A stretch of 18,499 bases of DNA. It comes from Cloacimonetes bacterium UBA4175 (GTDB taxonomy: Bacteria > Cloacimonadota > Cloacimonadia > Cloacimonadales > Cloacimonadaceae). A program made the translations under genes and the position numbers. The DNA lies in assembly GCA_002379855.1 (NCBI GenBank), contig DFUX01000057.1:1-18499 (forward strand), written 5' to 3'. Below are positions 8,365-16,608 of this stretch, piece after piece. The notes below the pieces were generated by a model, which had not been told where the DNA came from, did no database searches, and saw only the letters and a program-made list of their open reading frames with translations. The stretch's first letter is position 1. Each line of letters opens with the position of its first letter.

Positions 8365-8912
8365 TGCGTGAGAAGTACATTGTCTTCATTCTGGGCATGG
8401 TCTTACTTACCATAGCCTTCTTCATGCTGGCTTCCAGCGTGATCGACGGTAACGAAAGCAAAATAAACCAACTCGATAAAAAGATCAAAACCGCTCAGGA
8501 AAAGCTGAACAGCGCCAGAATCATGGATGAACAGCTCAGCCAGTTTTCCCTGATCATAGATAACAGCCTGTCCCGCGAGAAATCTTTCTCTTTCGACGAG
8601 ATTAATGAGTTCAAGAAAAAGATCGGCGATATGGCGAACAACAACCGGATCACCATCAATAAGCTCTCCGATGCCAACAAATTTGCCATTCCCGGACTGA
8701 TTGAAACCACTTACAATATGGAGTTGGAGGGCACCTACGTGCAGATGGGTCAGTTTATTGCTGATCTGGAAGCTCTGGACAATATCATCAAGATCCATTA
8801 TATTGATATCACTCCAGCGCAGACGGCGGGGAAAGGCAAGGACGCCGGCGGTATTTCCAGGTACAGAATAACCCTGGAACTCTCGATCTATAAGGTCGCG
8901 AAGGAGGCTTAA
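8364..8912 (+). CDS. pilO: Type IV pilus alignment protein PilO, 182 aa
   Basis: The protein has one membrane helix at residues about 5-27, a coiled-coil-like stretch of Lys/Asp/Gln/Glu-rich heptads at about 30-60, and a ferredoxin-like C-terminal part, as in PilO. The start at 8364 (TAATG overlap with pilN) is preferred over the open frame from 8319 because AAGGAG at 8349-8354 lies 9 bases upstream and the membrane helix then sits at the N-terminus as in the family. The stretch 'YNMELEGTYVQMGQFIADLE' fits the conserved PilO C-terminal region. PilO would pair with PilN in the periplasm. Confidence 0.85.
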   Translation: MREKYIVFILGMVLLTIAFFMLASSVIDGNESKINQLDKKIKTAQEKLNSARIMDEQLSQFSLIIDNSLSREKSFSFDEINEFKKKIGDMANNNRITINKLSDANKFAIPGLIETTYNMELEGTYVQMGQFIADLEALDNIIKIHYIDITPAQTAGKGKDAGGISRYRITLELSIYKVAKEA

Positions 8913-8913
8913 G

Positions 8914-9456
8914 ATGCAAGCAAGATTTTTAAAAGATTTCGCAATAGCATTGATCGTGATCCTGCTGCTTGCCTATGCAATCCGCTTGTACGCGTTGAAC
9001 CTGCAGCAGGCTGGGATCCCGGATGAATCCAAATATACCCAGAAATCGGTGTCCGACACCCTGCTCAACAAGATCAAAACCATCGAGTCCTCCATCCAGG
9101 ACCGCAAGTTCTTCCAGTTCACAACCACACGTGATCCCCTGCGGCAAGGCAATGTGATCAAAGATAAGTTCGACATGGAAAAAGAATTCATGCAGATGGT
9201 CTTCAACACCTTCCGTCCCACCGGTACCTATCTCGACAAGGAGACCGGCAAACGCATGGTCAACATTGAGTTTATGGGCAAGATCTATACCGCGGGGGTC
9301 GGCGACGTGGTCGAAGGAAGAAAGATCACCTGGATCAACGAGAACAACATAGGCATCTATTACGGCGGAGCGCAGACTCTTGCAGTTCAGAAGATCCCGC
9401 CCATGCCAGATTTTAGCAAAGAGAAAACTGTGTCCAACAATCTCGATAACTACTAA
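8914..9456 (+). CDS. PilP-like alignment complex protein, 180 aa, membrane-anchored rather than lipidated
   Basis: By position (after pilO, before the secretin) and by its C-terminus this is the PilP equivalent. Residues about 123-160 (KIYTAGVGDVVEGRKI, then NNIGIYYGG) match the small beta domain of PilP/GspC that contacts the N-domains of the secretin. Unlike canonical PilP it has no lipobox cysteine. Instead an uncleaved-looking hydrophobic helix (about 9-23, FAIALIVILLLAYAI) would anchor it in the inner membrane, a GspC-like topology. AAGGAGGC precedes the ATG by a few bases. A long charged linker joins helix and domain. Confidence 0.72.
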   Translation: MQARFLKDFAIALIVILLLAYAIRLYALNLQQAGIPDESKYTQKSVSDTLLNKIKTIESSIQDRKFFQFTTTRDPLRQGNVIKDKFDMEKEFMQMVFNTFRPTGTYLDKETGKRMVNIEFMGKIYTAGVGDVVEGRKITWINENNIGIYYGGAQTLAVQKIPPMPDFSKEKTVSNNLDNY

Positions 9457-9485
9457 TGAAAAAATACAACGAAGCTGGAGATAAT

Positions 9486-10883
9486 ATGTTAAATACTTTC
9501 ACAGCCAAACGCCTGATCCTGGGCATCCTGATACTCGGGTTTATGCTCGGAGTAGCTGTACTGGGAGCTCAGACGAGCTCACTCACTAAACCCGTAACCT
9601 TAAACAGCATCGACGAACCTCTCTCATCGGTGCTCAGCACCCTGGCCAGACTCAGCAACACCAACATCGTGCTGGCCACCGATCAAGCTGGCGGAACAGA
9701 CAAAGACATGGAAAAACGTGTCACGATCAGCATCCGCGACGTTCCGATCGAAACAGCTGTTTCCCTGGTAGCCCGTTCCACCGGATTGTCCTATCGCGTG
9801 ATCGGTAACAACACCTTCCTGGTGGGTACCAAGCAAAACATCTCCGAGGAAGCAGGTGAGAGAAGCAACATTATATATTTGAACAATCTGGATGCCGCCA
9901 AGGTGAGCCAGGCGCTGGCAAATTCCGAAGGCAAGATCGTCCCTCTCGAAGGGCAGAACGCCCTGATGGTCTATGGCAATCCCGATACCTTCAACAGCAT
10001 TAAAGAACTGGTGGAAAGCATCGACACCGAGCAGAAGCAGATCGAAATCCGCGTCCGCCTGATCGAGGTTAGCCTAACCGACTCCAAGAAATTTGGCATC
10101 GATTGGAGCCGCCTCAACCACCTGACCACCATCATCGCGGAGGATCCTGTCAATGCTTCCGGCGCCGGACTGCCCTTTAATTACACTGACGAAACCGGCC
10201 GGCTTCCTTTTGGCGATCCCACCGACTTCGAGATCCTGCCCGACCAGCAGTATTTCCAGAGGATCAACGGCTTTGACGACATCGGCCATTTCAGCCGTCA
10301 GCTCACCGCTTTTGACATCACCATCGACTGGCTGCTGGAAAACAACGCCGCCAAACTGCTCACCGACACCCGCGTGACAGCTTTGAACGGAGTGGAAGCG
10401 GAGATCCACATCGGTGAAGTGGTGCCCTTCGTGGTGACCGATAACGACAAACAGATCCAGGTTGAACGCGAAGAGGTTGGTATCATGTTGAAAGTGATTC
10501 CCACCGTGAACGAGAATGGCCAGATCACAGCCCAGATTTCTCCGGAAGTAAGCTCAGTGACAGAGCTGGTGGGCGGTTATGTGCCCCGCACCAAAGTGCG
10601 CCGTATCTCCTCCACCGTCACCGTGCCAAACGAACACAAGATCATCGTGGGTGGATTGCTCAACGCGAGCATCACCCAAAAGACTTCCAAACTTCCGTTA
10701 TTGGGAGATCTTCCCATCGTGGGACCTCTTTTCCAGCATAGATATGAGGTCGTGGAAAACAACGATCTAATTATGGAGATCACTCCCCGCCTGGTTGCGA
10801 TTGGAGAGATAAACCCTACACCCAAAGTCGATGAGCGGCTCACCCGCACTTTGATAGAATATGAAGAAGAAGAAAACGAGTAA
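9486..10883 (+). CDS. pilQ: Type IV pilus outer-membrane secretin PilQ, short form, 465 aa
   Basis: A signal peptide (residues 1-28) is followed by an STN/N0-type domain (about 33-110), an N1/NolW-type domain (about 125-185, ALMVYGNPDTFNSIKELV) and a secretin domain (about 190-445). The secretin signature region VPFVV..., VGIMLKVIPTV, and VGGLLNASITQKTSKLPLLG ending 'PIVGPLFQ' is clear. At 465 residues it is much shorter than typical PilQ because it lacks AMIN domains and extra N repeats. Start choice: the frame opens at ATG 9456, overlapping the previous stop, but GGAG at 9477-9480 lies 5 bases before ATG 9486, which puts the signal peptide at the N-terminus. The C-terminus is acidic (EYEEEENE). 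It forms the outer-membrane pore for the fibre. Confidence 0.9.
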   Translation: MLNTFTAKRLILGILILGFMLGVAVLGAQTSSLTKPVTLNSIDEPLSSVLSTLARLSNTNIVLATDQAGGTDKDMEKRVTISIRDVPIETAVSLVARSTGLSYRVIGNNTFLVGTKQNISEEAGERSNIIYLNNLDAAKVSQALANSEGKIVPLEGQNALMVYGNPDTFNSIKELVESIDTEQKQIEIRVRLIEVSLTDSKKFGIDWSRLNHLTTIIAEDPVNASGAGLPFNYTDETGRLPFGDPTDFEILPDQQYFQRINGFDDIGHFSRQLTAFDITIDWLLENNAAKLLTDTRVTALNGVEAEIHIGEVVPFVVTDNDKQIQVEREEVGIMLKVIPTVNENGQITAQISPEVSSVTELVGGYVPRTKVRRISSTVTVPNEHKIIVGGLLNASITQKTSKLPLLGDLPIVGPLFQHRYEVVENNDLIMEITPRLVAIGEINPTPKVDERLTRTLIEYEEEENE

Positions 10884-10895
10884 GGGGAGGTAGTA

Positions 10896-13151
10896 ATGAA
10901 TAAGCTAAATCGCTTTATCCCCATCCTTACCCTTATGGTGCTGCTTTTGGTGACACTCACCACGTCCTGCGACAGGCGCACCCCTCCTCCCACCAGCACC
11001 ATTCCTCCGGTGGGGGACATAAGGGTGATCACAAATATCACAGCCACTCCGGACACCATCTATAATGACAACCATATTACCTACTCTGAGATCAAAGTAA
11101 CCGTGAAAGATGGCGAGGATGGCGGAGTTCCAAATCAGATAGTTGACTTTCGCACTACCCTGGGAACAATCATCCGCTATGTGACCACTGACAGCACCGG
11201 CGTGGCAACCACCACACTGTGTGATGATGGCAGGACTGGTACGGCCAAAGTCACTGCCGTGGTGCGTAACTATAGCGACGATGGCGAGCTGATTGCCGAG
11301 GTGGATACCACCATTACAGTGCAGATCAATGATGTTCCTCCCATCGAATCCGTAACCCTCAGTTTTCAATCTGCCCAGAATCCCTATGTGATGGGTGTTA
11401 TGCAGACCACAGAGATCAGCGCAATTGCGGTGAACAATCTGGGTAACCAGGTTCCCAACAACACGCTCATTACCTTCAGCTGCACCAAGGGGCGCTTTGT
11501 GGATGAACAAGGCAATGTGCTTGGCCTCTCGGTTGTTTCCAGAACCTTCAATGGCAGGGCCTATGCCAGATACAATGCCGGGGCGGTGGCAACAACAACC
11601 CCAGGAGCGGAAAACGCGGTGGTTACGGCTGCAATCGGCAATGTCTCCAGCAGCCGCGAAGTGCAGATCACCCCTGGTATGCCAGCCTTGATAGGGTTGA
11701 AATCCTTTGTGCAGATCGGCGATGAAATGGTGGAGGCGGACACCAGCTTTGTGACCAGTCCCAACCACATCTTCATGCGTGCCACCCTCAACGACATGCA
11801 CGGTAACCCCTGCCCGGTCAAACCTGTCCGCTTTGAGACCAACCTGGGTACCTTTGTGAACACTTCACAATCCATAACGATCAATACCGACCCCAACGGC
11901 GAAGCACGAGTGCGCTTTACGCCTGGGCTAACAGCTGGAGCGGCTACGATCAAGGCCTTTGCCAACAACGATACCCTGCAAACCCAGCTGATATTCAACA
12001 TCACATCGGATGATATCCATTCGATCAACTTCACTCAGGAAAGCCAGCTCGAGTTGGCTGTTGCCAACACCGGCGGTATGGAGTCGGCCGTCTTGCGCGT
12101 GCGGCTCAACGATATCAACGGCAATCTGATAGATTTCCCCGATACCGTCTATTTCCGCATTATGAACACAACACCTCCGGCCGGAGCTAACCTAAACAAC
12201 CAGCCAGCTTCAGATAGCGTTATGGTGGTATCCACAGGAGGTGAGGCGCAGGTCTCGGTGAATAGCGGAACCGAGAGCGGCATCCTGATCATCAGAGCCT
12301 CCCTTACTAACAAAGCCGGAAGGTGGGTGCATGCCACCAAAGCGAACATCGTGATCCATGCGGGTCCGCCAGCCTTTGTGCTGCCCTTCATCGGTGGTTT
12401 CAACACCGGTCAGAACATGGGCGGTGGTTTGTGGCAGATTGTAGCCGGCGCTGAAGTCAAGGATGTCTATGGTAACGCTGTACAGAATAACACAGCGGTG
12501 TTTTTCTCCCTGGTCAATCCAGGCGAAACAGATTGCCAGATCATTGGCAGTGCCTTTGTGGGCAACGTAAGCGTTGAAGATGACTCTCTGGCTGGAGTTG
12601 CCTACACCACGCTCACCTATTCCGGAATCTATACCAATGATGTCATTACGATCAAGGCCAGCACAGGAGAGGGCATGGGCCAGGGGGTGGATGGCTATGC
12701 AACGGTAGCCCTGCCGCTTAACGACCCTCGTCTGGACGTTCAGGCAAACCCGGCAATGTTAGTATATGGTAACAATTCGCCGGACTGGAAGAGTACCGAT
12801 ATCTTTGCGGTGCTTACTGATGGCCAGGGACAGCTGATTGGAAATTCCGCCCTGATGCTGCTGTGCACCAAAGGCCAGTTTGTGGCGATTCCCGGTTATA
12901 ACAACAATTACCCCACCGATCCCGCCTGGCGCATCATCACCGATGACGGCAGTTACGGCACCGGCGATTACCGTGGCTGGGCTTGGGGTCAAATCCGCTT
13001 CCACAGACTGGAGATCCCAATTGGCGACCCGAATATGGAGGTGCCAGGCCAGACTCTGGCTACTATCACCGCGCGTCTCCTGGGCGCCAATATAGCCGTC
13101 TCTACCGATGTCGTGCTGTACCGTTACTGGACACCAGGACCTCCTTTCTAA
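10896..13151 (+). CDS. Lipoprotein with about six Ig-like (Big_1/invasin-type) domains, 751 aa
   Basis: The N-terminus has a hydrophobic signal ending LTTSC25, a probable lipobox (Thr at -3 is unusual), with Asp at +2. A Pro/Thr-rich linker follows. Repeated segments then carry the bacterial Ig-like pattern 'G..V.N..V.F....G.F...T..G.A...': near residues 76 (GVPNQIVDF), 185 (QVPNNTLITF), 303 (CPVKPVRFETNLGTF), 409 (DFPDTVYFRI), 527 (VQNNTAVFFSL) and 647 (GNSALMLLCTKGQF). Such domains form stiff rods in invasin/intimin-type surface proteins. GGGGAGG precedes the ATG, 12 bases after the secretin stop. Its place between secretin and pilB suggests a job in the pilus machine, for example a periplasmic or surface partner; that is inference. 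No enzyme motif is visible. Confidence 0.75.
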   Translation: MNKLNRFIPILTLMVLLLVTLTTSCDRRTPPPTSTIPPVGDIRVITNITATPDTIYNDNHITYSEIKVTVKDGEDGGVPNQIVDFRTTLGTIIRYVTTDSTGVATTTLCDDGRTGTAKVTAVVRNYSDDGELIAEVDTTITVQINDVPPIESVTLSFQSAQNPYVMGVMQTTEISAIAVNNLGNQVPNNTLITFSCTKGRFVDEQGNVLGLSVVSRTFNGRAYARYNAGAVATTTPGAENAVVTAAIGNVSSSREVQITPGMPALIGLKSFVQIGDEMVEADTSFVTSPNHIFMRATLNDMHGNPCPVKPVRFETNLGTFVNTSQSITINTDPNGEARVRFTPGLTAGAATIKAFANNDTLQTQLIFNITSDDIHSINFTQESQLELAVANTGGMESAVLRVRLNDINGNLIDFPDTVYFRIMNTTPPAGANLNNQPASDSVMVVSTGGEAQVSVNSGTESGILIIRASLTNKAGRWVHATKANIVIHAGPPAFVLPFIGGFNTGQNMGGGLWQIVAGAEVKDVYGNAVQNNTAVFFSLVNPGETDCQIIGSAFVGNVSVEDDSLAGVAYTTLTYSGIYTNDVITIKASTGEGMGQGVDGYATVALPLNDPRLDVQANPAMLVYGNNSPDWKSTDIFAVLTDGQGQLIGNSALMLLCTKGQFVAIPGYNNNYPTDPAWRIITDDGSYGTGDYRGWAWGQIRFHRLEIPIGDPNMEVPGQTLATITARLLGANIAVSTDVVLYRYWTPGPPF

Positions 13152-13164
13152 ATAAACTATATAA

Positions 13165-13194
13165 GCGTGGGGATGGCTTCAGCCGTCCCTGCGC
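13165..13194 (+). other. RNA hairpin in the lipoprotein-pilB gap
   Basis: A 13-base arm (13165-13177) and a 13-base arm (13182-13194) pair without interruption around the 4-base loop TTCA. Three pairs are G-U wobbles, which pair only in the plus-strand RNA, so a transcribed role is favoured. No U-run follows directly, so it is not a textbook terminator; it may be a processing, stability or attenuation element separating secretin/lipoprotein from motor expression. Confidence 0.6.
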
Positions 13195-13227
13195 ATACTT
13201 TGATACTGGAGCAATATGACACTTTGT

Positions 13228-13251
13228 GGCTGGACCAGCCTTATATTTTGA
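13228..13251 (+). terminator. Weak terminator-like hairpin before pilB
   Basis: GGCTGGACCAGCC (13228-13240) is a tight palindrome, giving a 5-pair stem with a 3-base loop, followed by TTATATTTTG. This could act as a weak terminator or attenuator 36 bases before the pilB ATG. The stem is short, so the call is tentative. Confidence 0.3.
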
Positions 13252-13276
13252 AATAATAGTTGAAGGATGACCTTAA

Positions 13277-14986
13277 ATGAGCTTTAATCCCCAATTTGCC
13301 CGTTTGGGCGAAGTGCTTGTTCACGAAGGTGTTGTGAACGAGGATCAGGTCAAGGAAGCCCTGATCAAACAATCCAATTTTGGCCTAAAGATCGGTGAAA
13401 CTCTGATCAAACTGGGCTATCTGACCGAAAAGCAACTTTTGCAAGCCCTCAATCTGCAGCTCGGTTACACCATTGTCAACGAAAAAGAGCTGATGGAACT
13501 CGACCTGGATATCGTTTCCCAGATTCCCGAACCCTACGCCGTCGAAAACCGGGTGATAGCACTGCGCGAGGAAGGTGACGGCGTGGTGGTGGCCTTGGTC
13601 GATCCCGAAAACCTCACCGTGCTGGACAACCTGAAAAAGATCCTGGGCAAAAACATCAAGCCGGAACTGATCGGCAGCACGATGCTCGCCGATACCATCG
13701 AAAAATATTACAAGAGCATCCGCACTACAACCCAGGTGGAAGACGCCGTTGGTGGATTCGACTTTGTGGCTGTGGATGAGGACGAAAATGAGATCACCAT
13801 ATCCTCCGCCTCCTCCGAGGCCGATGCCCCTGTCGTCAAGCTGGTCAATTTGATCATCAACGAAGCGATCAAATCCGGAGCCACGGATATTCATATTGAA
13901 CCCCTCATTAAAAATACCCGCGTGCGTTACCGCGTGGATGGCGCCCTGCGTGAGGTGATGACTCCCCCCATCGGCATGCACCCCGGCGTGATCTCCCTCA
14001 TCAAGGTGATGTCCAAGCTCAATATCGCTGAACGCCGCCTGCCCCAGGACGGCCATATCTCGCTCAAAACCTCCCTGAAGAGCGTGGACGTCCGTGTATC
14101 CATCACTCCCACGGTGCTGGGCGAAAAAGTTGTGATGCGTCTTCTGGACAAAGGCGAGTTTGGCTTTATGCTTTCCACACTGGGTTTTGAGCAGGAAGAC
14201 ATGGATATCTTCTCCCGCATTATCCGCAGGCCTTATGGAATCATCATTGTTTCAGGTCCAACCGGAAGCGGTAAATCCACCACCCTGCACGCCGCCCTCA
14301 AAGAGATTCAGGATATCGAAACCAACATCATCACGGTGGAAGACCCCGTCGAGTATCGCCTGGAAGGCATCACCCAGATTGAGACCAAGGAGCAGATCGG
14401 CCTCACTTTCGGTTCTGCTCTGCGCTCCGTGTTGCGTCAGGACCCGGACATCGTGCTCATCGGTGAGATTCGCGACGAAGAAACCGCGGACATCGCCATC
14501 AAATTTTCACTCACCGGACACCTTGTGTTTACCACTCTGCACGCCAACGACGCCCCCAGCACGGTCACCCGTCTGATCGACATCGGCATCAAACCTTATC
14601 TGGTGGGCTCCTCTCTCAGCCTGGTTATGGCTCAGCGTCTGGTGCGCAAGATTTGTCCTAATTGTATATCTGACTATAAACCCACCGATCAGGAAATTAG
14701 CGATTGTGGATTGACCCCGGAAGAAGCGGCCAATATCGATTTCAAGCTTGGAAGAGGATGTGTGCACTGCAACAACACCGGCTTTGCCGGCCGTATCGGT
14801 ATCTTCGAACTTCTCACCGTCAACCCCGAGATTCGCAGGTTGATCTATGAAGGCGCCAATCAGGATCTGATCCGCGACGCCGCTCTCAAAGCCGGTATGC
14901 GCACCCTGCATGATGCCGCCATAGAAAAGATGAAACGTGGGATCACCACCATCCGTGAAGTCATTAAGATGACTATTGTGGAATAA
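13277..14986 (+). CDS. pilB: Type IV pilus extension ATPase PilB, 569 aa
   Basis: The N-terminal MshEN/GspE_N region has two 24-residue motifs, R9-Q32 (RLGEVLVHEG...) and K38-Q61 (KIGETLIKLG...), separated by five residues: the layout of c-di-GMP-binding MshEN domains. The ATPase core has Walker A GPTGSGKST from residue 327, an Asp box (ITVEDPVEY), Walker B DPDIVLIGEIRDEET from residue 389 and the His box TGHLVFTTLHAND. A zinc tetracysteine CPNC (460/463) and CVHC (495/498) follows, as in PilB/GspE. AAGGATGACC precedes the ATG. The length matches the family. It powers pilin polymerisation with PilC, the next gene. Confidence 0.94.
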   Translation: MSFNPQFARLGEVLVHEGVVNEDQVKEALIKQSNFGLKIGETLIKLGYLTEKQLLQALNLQLGYTIVNEKELMELDLDIVSQIPEPYAVENRVIALREEGDGVVVALVDPENLTVLDNLKKILGKNIKPELIGSTMLADTIEKYYKSIRTTTQVEDAVGGFDFVAVDEDENEITISSASSEADAPVVKLVNLIINEAIKSGATDIHIEPLIKNTRVRYRVDGALREVMTPPIGMHPGVISLIKVMSKLNIAERRLPQDGHISLKTSLKSVDVRVSITPTVLGEKVVMRLLDKGEFGFMLSTLGFEQEDMDIFSRIIRRPYGIIIVSGPTGSGKSTTLHAALKEIQDIETNIITVEDPVEYRLEGITQIETKEQIGLTFGSALRSVLRQDPDIVLIGEIRDEETADIAIKFSLTGHLVFTTLHANDAPSTVTRLIDIGIKPYLVGSSLSLVMAQRLVRKICPNCISDYKPTDQEISDCGLTPEEAANIDFKLGRGCVHCNNTGFAGRIGIFELLTVNPEIRRLIYEGANQDLIRDAALKAGMRTLHDAAIEKMKRGITTIREVIKMTIVE

Positions 14987-15004
14987 ATGTAAAGGGACCC
15001 AGCT

Positions 15005-16258
15005 ATGCCTAATTTCGCTTACATTATTAAAGACGCCAAGGGCGCCAGAGTGGAGGGCATCCTCAAAGCCGACACCCTGGATATGGCCGTGGACAAACTT
15101 GCCAAGGAAGGAAGCACCATCATCTCGGTGAAAGCTGCCGCGGAAGGCGCTTTCAAGGGAAAACTCTCCCTCTTCGACAAGATCATGCTCACCATCTACA
15201 AGATTCGCACCGGCGTGTCCCTTAAGACCCTGGTGTTCTTCACCCGCCAGCTTTCCACCATGTTCTCCGCCGGACTCACCATCGAGAAGGCCATCACAGA
15301 CCTGGAGAAGGAAGAGAAGAACAAGAAGTTTGCCAAAGTGTTGCGCCGTATCTCCGACGATATCCGCAAGGGCTATTCCCTTTCGGAGGCCATGGAACAG
15401 CATCCCGGCGTGTTCAATCCCCTCTATGTGGCGCTGGTGAAAGCCGGTGAGGTCTCGGGTACGCTGCACACTGTGCTGGACGAGCTTTCCGACTATCTGG
15501 AAAAGATCGAGGATACCCGCCGCAAGGTCATTTCCGCAATGGCGTATCCGGTGTTTATCATGGTCTTCCTCGTCTTCGTGGTCTGGGTCATGTTCTATTA
15601 TATCGTCCCCATGTTCGCGGGTGTCTATGCCGATTTCAACGCGGAATTGCCTGCCCCTACCAGGGCTGCCATCGCGATCAGTAATTTCATAGTGAACAAC
15701 GTGTTCCTCACCATCCTGATCGTCATTGGCATAGTTATTGCCTTCTTCCTGGTCAACCTCACCGACCGGGGCCGCTATATCATGGACTCGATAAAGCTCA
15801 AGATTCCGGTGATCGGCAAGGTGATCGGCAACTCCATCATGAGCAAATTTTCCCGCACCTTTTCCATCCTGATGGCGGCGGGAGTGCCCATCATGGACAC
15901 CATGGAACTCACGGAAAACGTGGTACAAAATGCTGTGGTGGAAGGCGGTGTGCGCCGTGCCAGGGTTATGGTGAAAGAAGGCTACGGAGTTGCCAACGCT
16001 TTCCGCAAGACAGGGATCTTTCCACCTACCCTGCTGCAGATGATCGCCACCGGCGAAGAAACCGGCGATATGGACAAATTGCTGGGAAAGGCTGCTCAAT
16101 TCTACGAAAAGCTGGTGGATTCGGTGATCGACCGGCTAACCTCGCTCATCGAACCGCTGTTGATCGTGATCATGGCAGCCCTTGTGGGCAGCATCATTGT
16201 GGTGATCTACCTGCCTATCTTCGACCTTGGTGAAGCGATCAGCCAGGGCTTCAATTGA
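15005..16258 (+). CDS. pilC: Type IV pilus inner-membrane platform protein PilC, 417 aa
   Basis: Two T2SSF domains are visible. The first spans about 72-195 (FTRQLSTMFSAGLTIEKAI, then YVALVKAGEVSGTL), and the second about 275-400 (FSRTFSILMAAGVPIMDTM, then LLQMIATGEETGDMDKLL). Membrane helices lie at about 178-200, 225-250 and 383-405. The C-terminus ends shortly after the last helix, as usual. AAAGGGA precedes the ATG, 18 bases after pilB. PilC is the platform through which PilB and PilT act on pilins. It is the last gene of the locus and is followed by a strong terminator. Confidence 0.95.
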   Translation: MPNFAYIIKDAKGARVEGILKADTLDMAVDKLAKEGSTIISVKAAAEGAFKGKLSLFDKIMLTIYKIRTGVSLKTLVFFTRQLSTMFSAGLTIEKAITDLEKEEKNKKFAKVLRRISDDIRKGYSLSEAMEQHPGVFNPLYVALVKAGEVSGTLHTVLDELSDYLEKIEDTRRKVISAMAYPVFIMVFLVFVVWVMFYYIVPMFAGVYADFNAELPAPTRAAIAISNFIVNNVFLTILIVIGIVIAFFLVNLTDRGRYIMDSIKLKIPVIGKVIGNSIMSKFSRTFSILMAAGVPIMDTMELTENVVQNAVVEGGVRRARVMVKEGYGVANAFRKTGIFPPTLLQMIATGEETGDMDKLLGKAAQFYEKLVDSVIDRLTSLIEPLLIVIMAALVGSIIVVIYLPIFDLGEAISQGFN

Positions 16259-16283
16259 TCTGAAGATAATCCATTGTATAATT

Positions 16284-16309
16284 GCCGGGATATAATGTCC
16301 CGGCTTTTT
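16284..16309 (+). terminator. Intrinsic terminator of the pilus operon
   Basis: A perfect 7-pair stem GCCGGGA (16284-16290) and TCCCGGC (16298-16304) with a 7-base loop is followed directly by TTTTTG. It sits 26 bases after the pilC stop, which is the expected place. Confidence 0.88.
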
Positions 16310-16386
16310 GTTTGCCCAGAATGCTTTCTGCGCCGATGGACTGAAAGAAGTCCTGACGCCTCAAAAGGTTCCTCCGCAAGTTTAGT

Positions 16387-16411
16387 GTAGCGGCGCTTGC
16401 CATAGCGCCGT
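16387..16411. repeat. Dispersed 25-bp hairpin repeat, copy 1
   Basis: CGGCGCT (16391-16397) and AGCGCCG (16404-16410) are perfect inverted arms around TGCCAT. The whole 25 bases are identical to 18260-18284 on the other side of the IS630 element. Confidence 0.8.
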
Positions 16412-16433
16412 ACAGGATTAACCATCCAGCCCC

Positions 16434-16498
16434 AAAGCAAACCACACCAGACTATAAAACCGCGTCATCACGGGCCTTGACCCGTGATCCAGTCTTTT
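16434..16498. repeat. REP-like palindromic unit, copy 1
   Basis: A conserved lead (GCAAACCACACCAGACTAT, about 16437-16455) is followed by a GTCATC-stem-GATCCAGTCTTTT block at 16464-16498. The stem ATCACGGG/CCCGTGAT is perfect. Compared with the other copies, one base has changed on each arm with pairing kept, which supports selection for, or copying of, the hairpin. Confidence 0.8.
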
Positions 16499-16524
16499 CA
16501 AGCCACATCACAGCATACAGCCCT

Positions 16525-16588
16525 GAAACAACGCCAACCAAGCCACAAACCGTGTCATCCCGGGCAGCGACCCGGGATCCAGTCTTTT
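16525..16588. repeat. REP-like palindromic unit, copy 2
   Basis: GAAACAACGCC lead, then the block at 16554-16588 with stem ATCCCGGG/CCCGGGAT and tail GATCCAGTCTTTT. It starts 90 bases after the equivalent point of copy 1. Confidence 0.8.
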
Positions 16589-16608
16589 GGAAACGTTCAG
16601 CCAGCTCT

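Noticed and set aside
10905..11801. 298-aa open frame antisense to the lipoprotein gene
   Set aside because: Same kind of shadow; the plus frame has a ribosome binding site, a signal sequence and repeated domains.
14507..16099. 530-aa open frame antisense to pilB and pilC
   Set aside because: His/Gly/Asp-rich shadow of two well-recognised genes; it appears because stop codons are rare in that antisense frame.
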